Assembly (NCBI RefSeq): GCF_027533645.1
Contig: NZ_JAQAGY010000034.1
Span: 1 to 59,948 of the forward strand
Origin: Paenibacillus caseinilyticus
GTDB taxonomy: Bacteria; Bacillota; Bacilli; Paenibacillales; NBRC-103111
Length of the DNA stretch: 59,948 nt
Direction: 5' to 3'
The translations under genes were made by a program, and so were the position numbers. Shown one piece after another: positions 1-7,132 of the stretch. Numbering within the stretch: the first letter of the stretch is position 1; each line of letters starts with the position of its first letter. The notes under the pieces were generated by a model. That model searched no databases. It worked only from the letters and a program-made list of their open reading frames with translations, and had not been told where the DNA came from.

Positions 1-87
1 TCCCCGAAGGAAATGATCCGCTCGACTTGCATGTATTAGGCACGCCGCCAGCGTTCGTCCTGAGCCAGGATCAAACTCTCCATTAAA
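1..87 (-). rRNA. 16S ribosomal RNA, 5' end only (partial)
   Basis: The minus strand reads the universal 16S start, with AGAGTTTGATCCTGGCTCAG (the 27F priming site) and then the conserved start of the molecule through the CTAATACATGCAAGTCGAGC stretch. By alignment with the B. subtilis 5' end the mature RNA should start near position 87. Only about the first 87 nt are in the window; the gene continues off the left edge. It is co-oriented with nearly all genes here and begins a second rRNA operon. Confidence 0.97.
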
Positions 88-160
88 GAAAAGCTGACTT
101 GCTCATTTTGAAGCATGGCAGAATCTCATTGCTGAGCTTCTATATTTAACACTCACTCGA

Positions 161-181
161 TGTTCAGTTTTCAAAGGGCAA
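161..181 (-). promoter_or_regulatory. boxA-like rRNA antitermination element in the 16S leader
   Basis: The minus strand contains TGCCCTTTGAAAACTGAACA about 75 nt before mature 16S. This closely resembles the Bacillus rRNA leader boxA (CTTTGAAAACT), the site where the NusB/NusE antitermination complex loads. The position in the leader, between promoter and mature 5' end, fits. The function is inferred from the family. Confidence 0.55.
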
Positions 182-260
182 TCATACAACAGCATCTTTG
201 AATTACATTTTTCTTCAACAGCTGTCGTTTTATGTCACCTTCTCAAGCGGCGACTTTCCT

Positions 261-290
261 AATGTAACACATTCACCCAAGTTTGTGCAA
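261..290 (-). promoter_or_regulatory. Probable SigA promoter of the downstream rRNA operon
   Basis: On the minus strand TTGCAC (285-290) is followed 18 bp later by TACATT (261-266), placing transcription start near 254 and a leader of about 165 nt before 16S. AT-rich DNA upstream (291-320) could act as an UP element. The rest of the gap from 88 to 416 shows only the leader with its boxA-like site and no gene. Confidence 0.5.
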
Positions 291-416
291 GTTCTTTTTT
301 GAAGTTTTTAATTTCAATCTTGTTTGCGACAACTTGTCCGATAAATGAGAACGAGTAATAAGATACCACAGGAAAATTTAGTAGTCAAGACTTCTTTGAA
401 ATCTTTATTTTAATCT

Positions 417-641
417 TCAGTGATACATCCGATTCCTCGCATATCTTGATATTTCTCGTGGAGACGCCAATCGGGCATACATACGAAAGATGACTTTGTA
501 TCTGGATTCAATGGCCACCTTAATGTCTGCATCAATTCTTTTGTCATTAAGATCAAACAGCATCTCATCCAGTTCTTTACGTAATACATAATCCAACTCT
601 CTGCATTCGCGCTCATTAAACAAGAAGCCCAACATGCTCAC
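417..641 (-). CDS. Small uncharacterised protein upstream of the rRNA operon
   Basis: This is a 74-residue ORF if the GTG at 641 is used. That start has AAAGGGG seven bases upstream, better spaced than for the in-frame ATG two codons later (633-635) or the far-upstream ATG at 665. The protein is charged and predicted mostly helical, with a heptad-like run around ERECRELDYVLRKELDEML and a basic C-terminus rich in Arg and Tyr. There is no signal peptide, membrane segment or motif that I can name. I have a weak recollection of similar small proteins in Paenibacillaceae, but I assign no function. It has its own candidate promoter and lies between the SpoIIM-family gene and the 16S promoter. Confidence 0.6.
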   Translation of the reverse strand: MSMLGFLFNERECRELDYVLRKELDEMLFDLNDKRIDADIKVAIESRYKVIFRMYARLASPREISRYARNRMYH

Positions 642-680
642 TGAACTGCCCCTTTCGAGTAGCATAAGCCAGAAAAAAAG

Positions 681-709
681 AGAATACTCTGACCCGCTTT
701 AAGATTCAA
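681..709 (-). promoter_or_regulatory. Candidate SigA promoter for the small ORF at 417-641
   Basis: TTGAAT (704-709) and TATTCT (681-686) are separated by 17 bp on the minus strand. Each matches the consensus at four of six positions, and the start codon lies about 35 nt beyond the predicted transcription start. Confidence 0.4.
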
Positions 710-804
710 CTTTGGCTCGGCCAGTGCATCCCCTTCTCACGCCAACAAGCAACTACCATCGCTTTACTGTTATGCACAGTTTTTGGCATTTTTATGAGTG
801 CGTC

Positions 805-1428
805 TTATGATATTTTTACTCCGGATGCTAACCAGAATGTCAGAGTGCTCTCGATTACCGCGGCAATAAAAAGGACCGCTACAAGCATAACCGCCACAAC
901 AGGGAGGGTACGAAAGTAACGTAAAAACTGCTGGGACACTATTCCTTTCCGTGCCGGGCTCGGTATAGAGATCAACCATTTGAGCACCAGGATCCCAAGT
1001 CTAAGCCCATAGGCACAAGCCACAATGACGGCCGGCAGTTCCAAAATGCCATGAGGGACGATAGTCTTAATTAATACTGTCCAAGATTCTTTCTCCACGA
1101 CCAGCACACTGATATAACCAATAAGCAAACCGTTCACCACTAAAAAGAATAATGGCGGCAGACCTAAGAATGCCCCAAGTGCAATAATGATTAACGACTT
1201 AGAAGCATTATTCCAGAATATCAGCCAGAAAATCGACCACTGCTGATTGGGCGCTTCTTTCGTTGTTTCCAAGATATCCTTGAGAGCTTCCATCTGGCCA
1301 AGAATCATATTATCGAATCTTTCCGACGAAGCCGCCCCCATGTATATCCCTACCAGCATAACCAATGTAGAAGCAATAAAATAGTGCTTCATTTCCTTCG
1401 CTTGTAGCCAAGTCAGTTTCCAGTTCAC
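805..1428 (-). CDS. Stage II sporulation protein M-like membrane protein (SpoIIM/DUF95 family)
   Basis: This 207-residue integral membrane protein starts at GTG with AGGAGG eight bases upstream. Hydrophobic segments are visible at about residues 17-32, 70-90, 92-112, 120-150 and 178-203. The stretch PHGILELPAVIVACAYGLRLG is the hallmark of the SpoIIM/DUF95 family. In B. subtilis SpoIIM belongs to the SpoIID-SpoIIP-SpoIIM complex that degrades septal peptidoglycan during engulfment. Members of this family also occur as extra paralogues outside the canonical locus, so this may not be the engulfment SpoIIM itself. It lies back to back with pdaB, and a possible promoter overlaps the pdaB promoter. 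Family assignment is firm; the exact role is inferred. Confidence 0.8.
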   Translation of the reverse strand: MNWKLTWLQAKEMKHYFIASTLVMLVGIYMGAASSERFDNMILGQMEALKDILETTKEAPNQQWSIFWLIFWNNASKSLIIIALGAFLGLPPLFFLVVNGLLIGYISVLVVEKESWTVLIKTIVPHGILELPAVIVACAYGLRLGILVLKWLISIPSPARKGIVSQQFLRYFRTLPVVAVMLVAVLFIAAVIESTLTFWLASGVKIS

Positions 1429-1451
1429 TTCGTTATCCTCCTAGCACTTGA

Positions 1452-1479
1452 GCATAAATTAGTGGTACGAGCATACATT
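1452..1479 (+). promoter_or_regulatory. Candidate SigE (mother-cell) promoter of pdaB
   Basis: GCATAAA (1452-1458) and CATACATT (1472-1479) are separated by 13 bp. The -10 fits the SigE consensus CATACAHT exactly and the -35 fits partially. The pdaB GTG lies about 50 nt past the predicted start. Mother-cell expression agrees with the known sporulation role of PdaB. Confidence 0.5.
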
Positions 1480-1497
1480 GTATCATCTTAAGTTCAA
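1470..1497 (-). promoter_or_regulatory. Weak candidate promoter for the SpoIIM-like gene
   Basis: TTGAAC (1492-1497) and TATGCT (1470-1475) are spaced by 16 bp on the minus strand. Both hexamers are imperfect. The -10 overlaps the -10 of the divergent pdaB promoter. Confidence 0.28.
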
Positions 1498-1536
1498 ACA
1501 AGCCTTAACGTATGAGGCGGATAGGGAGGCCGTATT

Positions 1537-2322
1537 GTGAATTTTTTTTATGTGATGAACGGTAAAAAAGTTAAACAAGCACTTATCATTACCGTTGCAT
1601 TTCTGTTTGCCATCGGAATCGTATATTCAGAAAGGGGCAACGTAACTGTCTTCTCTCAAAATGAACCTGCAGCGATCTATAACGTTCCCACCGAAAAAAA
1701 AGTGATTGCTCTAACCTTCGACATCTCGTGGGGCGATAAGAGAACCGAACCTATTCTTAAAGTTCTCGAAGATAAAGGAGTTAAACAAGCAACATTCTTC
1801 TTATCCTCCCCTTGGAGTAAAACTCATCCGGAGATGGTTTCCAAAATTGCAAAGAACGGATGGGAGATCGGAAATCATGGGCATAAACACGTAAATTACA
1901 GCTCTCTTAGCGATGAAGAAATCCGACAACAACTGCAGACTTCGAATCAGGTGTTGACCGAAGTCATCGGAACGCGTCCTAAATTACTCAGATTGCCTAA
2001 TGGGGACTATGATAAAAGGGTCCTCCGTATTGCCAACGAAATGAATTATACGGTCATTCAGTGGGATACCGATTCACTTGACTGGAAAAATCCGGGCGTG
2101 GACCAAATTGTCAACCGAGTAGTGTCCAAGGCTCATCCCGGTGACATAATCCTAATGCATGCAAGTGACTCTTCCAAACAAACTCACGAGGCACTTCCCC
2201 GAATAATCGATGATTTGAAAGGGAAAGGTTACGAATTTGTCAGTGTAAGTGCACTTATTAAAGGAACCCACGTAGACAATAAATCCCCAGTTGAAGATCA
2301 GACTTTTAAGCATATAGAGTAA
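1537..2322 (+). CDS. pdaB: Sporulation polysaccharide deacetylase-family protein PdaB
   Basis: This 261-residue protein of the NodB/polysaccharide deacetylase family starts at GTG with GGGAGG seven bases upstream. An N-terminal membrane anchor or uncleaved signal occupies residues 13-31. The deacetylase motifs follow: TFD with the catalytic Asp near residue 62, HGHKH with zinc-type His114 and His118, RLPNG at 152-156, and the ILMH His208. The second Asp of the usual TFDD motif is Ile here, as I recall for PdaB orthologues. In B. subtilis PdaB (YbaN) is needed to keep mature spores stable and is linked to spore cortex peptidoglycan. It is convergent with kbaA and ends in a strong terminator. 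Confidence 0.93.
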   Translation: MNFFYVMNGKKVKQALIITVAFLFAIGIVYSERGNVTVFSQNEPAAIYNVPTEKKVIALTFDISWGDKRTEPILKVLEDKGVKQATFFLSSPWSKTHPEMVSKIAKNGWEIGNHGHKHVNYSSLSDEEIRQQLQTSNQVLTEVIGTRPKLLRLPNGDYDKRVLRIANEMNYTVIQWDTDSLDWKNPGVDQIVNRVVSKAHPGDIILMHASDSSKQTHEALPRIIDDLKGKGYEFVSVSALIKGTHVDNKSPVEDQTFKHIE

Positions 2323-2362
2323 TCCCAGGGTTCCCCCGCTCTCTTCAGTTAATAAACAAGGA

Positions 2363-2397
2363 AGAGCCGTTATTACAACGGCTCTTTGTTTGTTTTT
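2363..2397 (+). terminator. Rho-independent terminator of pdaB
   Basis: A 9-bp perfect stem (AGAGCCGTT/AACGGCTCT at 2363-2371 and 2377-2385) with a 5-nt loop is followed by a T-rich tail on the plus strand. The 3' arm and tail also encode the last codons of the convergent kbaA. Confidence 0.85.
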
Positions 2398-2972
2398 AAA
2401 ACTTTGCTTAGGATCAGAATCTGCCATGCATTACATGAGATCAGGGGGACCATCATAAAGACCGTAGAAGGCGCGTTGTTTAATCTTAACGAAGGTACGG
2501 CCTCAATGGCTGTAACGGCGATCATGAAGAATAAAGTCGGTATCCAAGAGGATGCATTGGTCATTCGCACTTTCCACCATGCTGCTCCGAATCCAGACAA
2601 AGCCACGAAAAGAGGCAGTATGAGAAAGGCCGTCCATCCCTTCTCGCCTGAGGATCCCGTATAGCGTAAATAAATCAAATCAAACATTACGATGATGATA
2701 ACAATCAATTGGAGCATATTCCAAGTTCCCTTGTTGCGAATCATCCCCATAACCATATATCGAAAAATCAGATAAGCGAAAAATCCCATCTGACTAAGGA
2801 CGCTGATAGTGGCTCCCCCAAGCAGCATGGTGGCTGCACTAAATCCCATTTCTTTACCGCCCCATGTTACTTCCTGGTCGCTTAGCTGCAAAAATAATCC
2901 AGCTACTAATGCCGTACCGGCCCCTATGAACATCGTTGTCCAGAATAGATAAAACCATTTACGCAAAGTCAC
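2373..2972 (-). CDS. kbaA: KinB signalling pathway activation protein KbaA
   Basis: This integral membrane protein has 199 residues when started at the GTG at 2972 (VTLRKWFYLFW). The usual family length of about 198 residues and a G-rich SD (TTGGGGG) nine bases upstream favour this start over the GTG at 3026, which has no SD. About six hydrophobic segments span the chain, and I see no enzymatic motif. In B. subtilis KbaA is needed for the KinB branch of the phosphorelay that phosphorylates Spo0F and so for sporulation initiation. It sits between pdaB and gerD as in B. subtilis. Its stop codon lies inside the loop of the opposing pdaB terminator. Confidence 0.85.
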   Translation of the reverse strand: MTLRKWFYLFWTTMFIGAGTALVAGLFLQLSDQEVTWGGKEMGFSAATMLLGGATISVLSQMGFFAYLIFRYMVMGMIRNKGTWNMLQLIVIIIVMFDLIYLRYTGSSGEKGWTAFLILPLFVALSGFGAAWWKVRMTNASSWIPTLFFMIAVTAIEAVPSLRLNNAPSTVFMMVPLISCNAWQILILSKVLKTNKEPL

Positions 2973-3109
2973 AGTCCCGTACCCCCAACTCCAGTAGTTA
3001 CAACAGTTAATTGTACCAACCTTCACAATAAAAAGCTAACAAGAATTGTGTTAAACTGCTTCTTTCGTACAAATACTAACCGCAAAACAATGAAAGGGGC
3101 CTGTCCCTG

Positions 3110-3883
3110 ATGATCAAGCGTTGGAAGCGTATCGTACCCGCTGTCGTGATGGTCGGCATCCTGGCGGCCTGTGGCTCGGAACCTCAACAACAAGCTTCAG
3201 GCAGCAACAGCAATACTTACAAAGATACAAAATCTATGGTCCTCGATATTCTTAAAACGGAGGATGGGCGAAAAGCCATCCAAGAAGCAACGGTCAGCAA
3301 TACCAGCAAATTATCCCTTCTTTCTGCTGGAGATACCCAGCAGCTGCAGTTGGCCGTCAAAGATGTTCTCATTGATACTGACAGTAACAAATTCCTTCAA
3401 ACTATGATTTCGGATCCTAAATTTGCGGGTCAATTTGCCAAAGCAATTCAAAAGGATACGAAGCAATTGCAAAAGGACTTGTTAAAGGATCCCGAATACC
3501 AAAAACAGATGATGGATGCCATGAAAAGTCCTGAGTTTGAAGGGATGCTGCTCGACACGATGAAATCAACCCCTTATCGAACCCAGACCAAGACCGTTAT
3601 CCAAGAATCGCTGCAGAGCCCCCTATTCCGGCTTGAATTGATGGAACTGATGAAGAAGGTGCTGCAGGAAGAATCGACGCCTAAAGCTCAATCTCAAGGT
3701 TCTGGTGGCGGTGGTGGAGAGAAGAAACAAGGCGAGGGGCAAGATCAAAAGAAAGAAGAGGGAGGCTCCGGCGGCGGAGGTGAAGGTGGCGGCTCCGGTG
3801 GAGAAGAAGGCGGGGGCGAAGGCGGAGAAGAAGGTGGAGAGAAAAAAAGTGAAGAAGGCGGAGAGAAAAAGAAACAAGAATAA
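3110..3883 (+). CDS. gerD: Spore germination lipoprotein GerD with a long Gly/Glu/Lys tail
   Basis: This is a 257-residue lipoprotein. A basic N-terminus and hydrophobic stretch lead to the lipobox LAAC with the modified Cys at residue 21. The helical GerD core (about 38-190) contains the conserved pattern TKSMVLDILKTEDGRKAI and the repeated pieces DPEYQKQMMDAM and SPLFRLELM. GerD is an inner-membrane scaffold that clusters nutrient germinant receptors in the spore. The last 61 residues (197-257) are low complexity, 28 of them glycine and most of the rest Glu or Lys; B. subtilis GerD, at about 185 residues, has no tail of this size. The start ATG has GGGG about 12 bases upstream. It is divergent from kbaA and convergent with salA. 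Confidence 0.92.
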   Translation: MIKRWKRIVPAVVMVGILAACGSEPQQQASGSNSNTYKDTKSMVLDILKTEDGRKAIQEATVSNTSKLSLLSAGDTQQLQLAVKDVLIDTDSNKFLQTMISDPKFAGQFAKAIQKDTKQLQKDLLKDPEYQKQMMDAMKSPEFEGMLLDTMKSTPYRTQTKTVIQESLQSPLFRLELMELMKKVLQEESTPKAQSQGSGGGGGEKKQGEGQDQKKEEGGSGGGGEGGGSGGEEGGGEGGEEGGEKKSEEGGEKKKQE

Positions 3884-3907
3884 TACCTCCATCCGCCGCA
3901 TTCAAAC

Positions 3908-3935
3908 AAAGGACCGGCCAATAGGCCAGTCCTTT
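3908..3935. terminator. Bidirectional terminator between gerD and salA
   Basis: AAAGGAC plus GGCC pairs with GGCC plus GTCCTTT around a 4-nt loop, with one mismatch. It lies between the convergent stops of gerD (3883) and salA (3942). Neither side has a perfect T-run, but the minus-strand side continues TTTGTTTG, so it probably serves both genes. Confidence 0.7.
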
Positions 3936-3941
3936 GCTATA

Positions 3942-5036
3942 TTACCCAAGCTTTCTAATGACCTCTTGAGCAATTTCGAGGTAAATCTTGCCGGTTACCG
4001 TCTCTGCTTTATACACTGAAGGGGAATAATCCGGCTCAGCTACATGATTGTCTGGTACGCCTAATGGAATTTGTGCAAGCAAGCCGGTATGCAGCTCTTC
4101 TGCGAGCTTGGCACCTCCACCACGCCCAAACACATATTGCTTATTGCCGCATTGCTCACAAGCGTAATAAGACATGTTCTCTACTATACCCAGAATTTCA
4201 TGTTCGGTATGGATGGCCATGGCCCCAGCCCGAGCCGCTACAAAAGCAGCCGTAGCATGAGGAGTCGTAACAATAATCTCTTTGCTGTGCGGGATCATCT
4301 GATGAACATCCAGAGCGACATCACCAGTGCCCGGCGGAAGGTCCAACAGAATGTAATCGAGTTCCCCCCACTCTACCTCACTAAAGAAATTCCTCAACAT
4401 CTTTCCGAGCATCGGCCCCCGCCAGATGACGGGCGTGTTCTCTTCCACAAAAAAGCCCATGGAAATGACCTTAACGCCAAATTTCTCTACGGGTAAAATA
4501 CGGTTGTCCACCATCTGGGGGCGCTCTTCAATGCCCATCATATCCGGAACACTAAACCCATAAATATCTGCATCCACGAGGCCGACTTTTTTACCGATTC
4601 GCGCAAGAGCCACTGCCAAGTTTACAGTGACTGTAGACTTGCCGACTCCCCCTTTACCGCTAGCGATCGCGATGCATTTTACTCCGGATTGTTCATCCAA
4701 TACATTCATGGATTCTCGCTCAGATGCCCCCTGTATACCATTGAAGGTTGGCGAAGGCTCCTGTACTCTCTTAGCGGCCTCACTGCGGTCATAGTCCGTT
4801 AAAGTCCGGAAACGCAAATGGACATCCGCTGCACCTGCTTTCTGAAACGCATCCGTTATAGCATGCTGCAGGTTTGATCTATACGATTCGTCTTCCTGGG
4901 ACAGCAGTACTGTTGCCGCAACCCCATTCTCTCTTATAACCATATCCCTTACAAATTGCAATTCAACAAGACTTAAGCCAAATTCGGGGTCTTTCAGCTG
5001 GCTTATGGAGGCCAGCAGCTCTTCTTTGGTTGCCAC
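3942..5036 (-). CDS. salA: Mrp/NBP35-family P-loop ATPase SalA
   Basis: This 364-residue protein starts at GTG with GAGGTGA five bases upstream. An N-terminal DUF59/MIP18-like domain covers about residues 1-90. The ATPase domain has a deviant Walker A GKGGVGKST (127-135), switch I around VDADIYG (154-160), a Walker B-like DLPPGTGD (232-239) and a C-x-x-C pair at Cys293/Cys296. Mrp/NBP35 proteins carry or assemble iron-sulfur clusters. The B. subtilis orthologue SalA (YbaL) also acts as a regulator, repressing scoC and so raising exoprotease expression. It sits directly upstream of gerD in the conserved spore cluster, 55 nt after cwlD. I cannot tell which biochemical role dominates here. Confidence 0.9.
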   Translation of the reverse strand: MATKEELLASISQLKDPEFGLSLVELQFVRDMVIRENGVAATVLLSQEDESYRSNLQHAITDAFQKAGAADVHLRFRTLTDYDRSEAAKRVQEPSPTFNGIQGASERESMNVLDEQSGVKCIAIASGKGGVGKSTVTVNLAVALARIGKKVGLVDADIYGFSVPDMMGIEERPQMVDNRILPVEKFGVKVISMGFFVEENTPVIWRGPMLGKMLRNFFSEVEWGELDYILLDLPPGTGDVALDVHQMIPHSKEIIVTTPHATAAFVAARAGAMAIHTEHEILGIVENMSYYACEQCGNKQYVFGRGGGAKLAEELHTGLLAQIPLGVPDNHVAEPDYSPSVYKAETVTGKIYLEIAQEVIRKLG

Positions 5037-5091
5037 AGTGTCACCTCAGCGGTAGGTTATGGAATTCATCTGATGTTATTATATCACAATT

Positions 5092-5856
5092 TTAGCTTGG
5101 TCCCACTTTCTTACCCGAATAGAAACGAAGAATTCCCTGGTATATCGATGCGGCGACTTTCTTTTGATATGACGAACTCCTGAGCAGCCCCGCTTCTGTC
5201 GGATTGGATAGAAAACCAACCTCAACCAAAGCGCTTGGAATACGCATCGCCTTCAGCAAGAAAATCTCTTTGTCCGCCTGCTTGGCTATACGATCTGTAT
5301 TCTCTAGATTCTTAATAATTTCGTCCTGAATCAGCATGGCCAAACGTGCGTTCTCCTTCCCGTTCTCTTCTGGATTAAAAAAGGTCTGAGCACCGGACCA
5401 TTTGGCAGATGGAATACTATTCATATGAATGGAAATCAGCAAGTCCGATTTTTGCTGAACCACAAACTCCGCTCTTTTATGTAAGTCCTCCGTCTTCCGC
5501 CGGCTGTATCCCTTGGTCGAAGGATCAGCGAGATCCTTATCCTCTTCCCGCGTCATCACTACTAAAGCTCCGGCCTGCTGCAAATAATCACGTAAATATT
5601 TAGTTATTGCCAGATTAACGTCTTTCTCAACCAGACCATCTTTACTACTCGCCCCACCGTCCGGTCCTCCATGCCCCGCATCCAGAGCAATAACTTTACC
5701 TGACAGTGGCATCGTCCAGTAGGTCCAGGTTTTGGTACTCGGCAGCTCATAGGTAAACAGGAACAGCATTAATGTAACGAGCAATGCTGACATTCCGATC
5801 TTCAGTCCACCGTGCATCGTCAACCAGACAATGACCCTCTTCTTTCTTCGGAACAT
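5092..5856 (-). CDS. cwlD: Germination-specific N-acetylmuramoyl-L-alanine amidase CwlD
   Basis: This is a 254-residue Amidase_3 protein. The chosen ATG at 5856 (MFRRKKRV) has GAGGTGG seven bases upstream; the earlier in-frame ATGs at 5880 and 5874 lack a good SD. A basic N-terminus and one membrane segment (about residues 20-37) precede the catalytic domain with zinc ligands and catalytic residues in DAGHGGPDGGA, VEKDVNLA, ISIHMNS and ALVEVGFLSN. CwlD cleaves stem peptides from muramic acid as the first step of muramic-delta-lactam formation in spore cortex, which marks cortex for germination lysins. The ribosome-binding site is buried in a terminator hairpin that ends the upstream sat gene, so expression in read-through transcripts should be poor. 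Confidence 0.93.
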   Translation of the reverse strand: MFRRKKRVIVWLTMHGGLKIGMSALLVTLMLFLFTYELPSTKTWTYWTMPLSGKVIALDAGHGGPDGGASSKDGLVEKDVNLAITKYLRDYLQQAGALVVMTREEDKDLADPSTKGYSRRKTEDLHKRAEFVVQQKSDLLISIHMNSIPSAKWSGAQTFFNPEENGKENARLAMLIQDEIIKNLENTDRIAKQADKEIFLLKAMRIPSALVEVGFLSNPTEAGLLRSSSYQKKVAASIYQGILRFYSGKKVGPS

Positions 5857-5914
5857 GAAAAATCCACCTCGCATCCCCATAGACTCACTTTCATCTTATG
5901 GGACAAGGTGGATT
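5857..5914 (-). terminator. Terminator of cysH-sat that also sequesters the cwlD SD
   Basis: On the minus strand AATCCACCT (5906-5914) pairs perfectly with AGGTGGATT (5861-5869), and inside it CCCATA (5897-5902) pairs with TATGGG (5876-5881) around a 15-nt loop. Five T residues follow. The cwlD Shine-Dalgarno GAGGTGG is in the 3' arm, so the hairpin both resembles a terminator for sat (stop at 5930) and hides the cwlD start. Confidence 0.7.
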
Positions 5915-5929
5915 ATTAGACCAATCAGA

Positions 5930-7105
5930 TTAGACTTGGTATTCAGGTTCTTTCATACCTTCTATCAGCACTTCGGCTACTTCCGGACGTGTAAACTGTG
6001 GCGGCGGACACTGTCCGTCACGAAGCAATGCACGAACCTTCGTACCCGACAGGTGCATATGGTCTTCTTTGGTATGCGGGCAAGTCTTGCTAGAAGCCAT
6101 GTTACCACATTTGGTGCAGAAGAAACTGTGCTCGAAGAACAACGGCGTAATGCCTAGTTCTTCTGCAGTGAAGTTGCTGAATATCTCTTGGGCTTCATAT
6201 GTTCCGTAGTAATCGCCTACGCCGGCGTGATCGCGGCCCACAATGAAATGAGTGCAACCATAATTTTTGCGAACCATGGCATGGAAAATGGCTTCTCTTG
6301 GGCCAGCATAACGCATAGCAGCCGGGAAGACACCAAGGAATACACGATCCTTTGGATAATAATTCTCAAGTAAAACCAAATAACTGCGCATACGGACATC
6401 AGCGGAGATATCATCCGATTTGGTTTCGCCCACCAACGGATTCAAGAAAAGGGCATCCACAATTTCCATAGCGCTCTTTTGGATATACTCATGAGCCCGG
6501 TGTACCGGATTACGAGTTTGGAAGCCTACAACCGTTCTCCAGCCCTTCTCGGCGAAGATTTGACGTGTCACGGACGGATCATAATAAAAGTCCTCAAACT
6601 TCTCAGGCTTCGGCCGATTCAGTACTTGTACGGGACCACCGATGTACGTATGAGGACGAGAAAGAAGCTTTTGAACACCTGGGTGTTCCGTGTCGTCCGT
6701 TTTGAATACCTTAACGGCTTCATTCTTCTGATCAACTTGATAAATACTCTCAACACGGATCAGACCATACACTACGCCGTCCGCTTCCCCTACCAGGGCC
6801 ACATCCTGACCTTCGCTAAGTGCGCCTGCTACCTGTTCTTCCACGGCTAGAGTAATCGGAATACTCCACACCGTCCCGTTAGCCAGACGCATGCTCTCTA
6901 CAACAGAATGGTAATCTTCCTTACCCATGAAACCGGTTAGAGGAGAAAATGCCCCCACACCAATCAAATCCAAATCGGAGATCGTCCATGTGTTAATCTT
7001 GAGCTGGTAAAGCCCTTCTGCTTGCTTCAATAATTCTTCTCTTGCTGCGCCTTCAACCACGCGATTAATAAGTGTTCCGCCATGAGGCTGGATCGTCTGA
7101 GTCAT
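5930..7105 (-). CDS. sat: Sulfate adenylyltransferase (ATP sulfurylase)
   Basis: This 391-residue enzyme makes adenylyl sulfate (APS) and pyrophosphate from ATP and sulfate, the first step of sulfate assimilation in the cytosol. The active-site motifs are QTRNPVHRAH (196-205) and GRDHAG (290-295). A C-terminal cysteine cluster (Cys330, Cys333, Cys342 and a nearby His) looks like the structural metal site of dimeric bacterial enzymes. The ATG has GGAGG about seven bases upstream and the length is normal for the monofunctional family; there is no APS-kinase domain. It follows cysH by 27 nt in one operon and ends at the hairpin before cwlD. Confidence 0.95.
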   Translation of the reverse strand: MTQTIQPHGGTLINRVVEGAAREELLKQAEGLYQLKINTWTISDLDLIGVGAFSPLTGFMGKEDYHSVVESMRLANGTVWSIPITLAVEEQVAGALSEGQDVALVGEADGVVYGLIRVESIYQVDQKNEAVKVFKTDDTEHPGVQKLLSRPHTYIGGPVQVLNRPKPEKFEDFYYDPSVTRQIFAEKGWRTVVGFQTRNPVHRAHEYIQKSAMEIVDALFLNPLVGETKSDDISADVRMRSYLVLLENYYPKDRVFLGVFPAAMRYAGPREAIFHAMVRKNYGCTHFIVGRDHAGVGDYYGTYEAQEIFSNFTAEELGITPLFFEHSFFCTKCGNMASSKTCPHTKEDHMHLSGTKVRALLRDGQCPPPQFTRPEVAEVLIEGMKEPEYQV

Positions 7106-7132
7106 GCTGCATCCTCCAAACTTATTTACTAT

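Noticed and set aside
3027..3109. Possible SigG promoter of gerD (AATACTA -10)
   Set aside because: The -10 is close to SigG consensus but no -35 fits at the right distance, so I do not list it as a feature.
3623..3905. Minus-strand frames rich in Phe/Leu opposite the GerD tail
   Set aside because: They are the complement of the Gly/Glu/Lys repeat region; hydrophobic runs such as LFLFLFLSAFF arise from reading purine-rich codons backwards.
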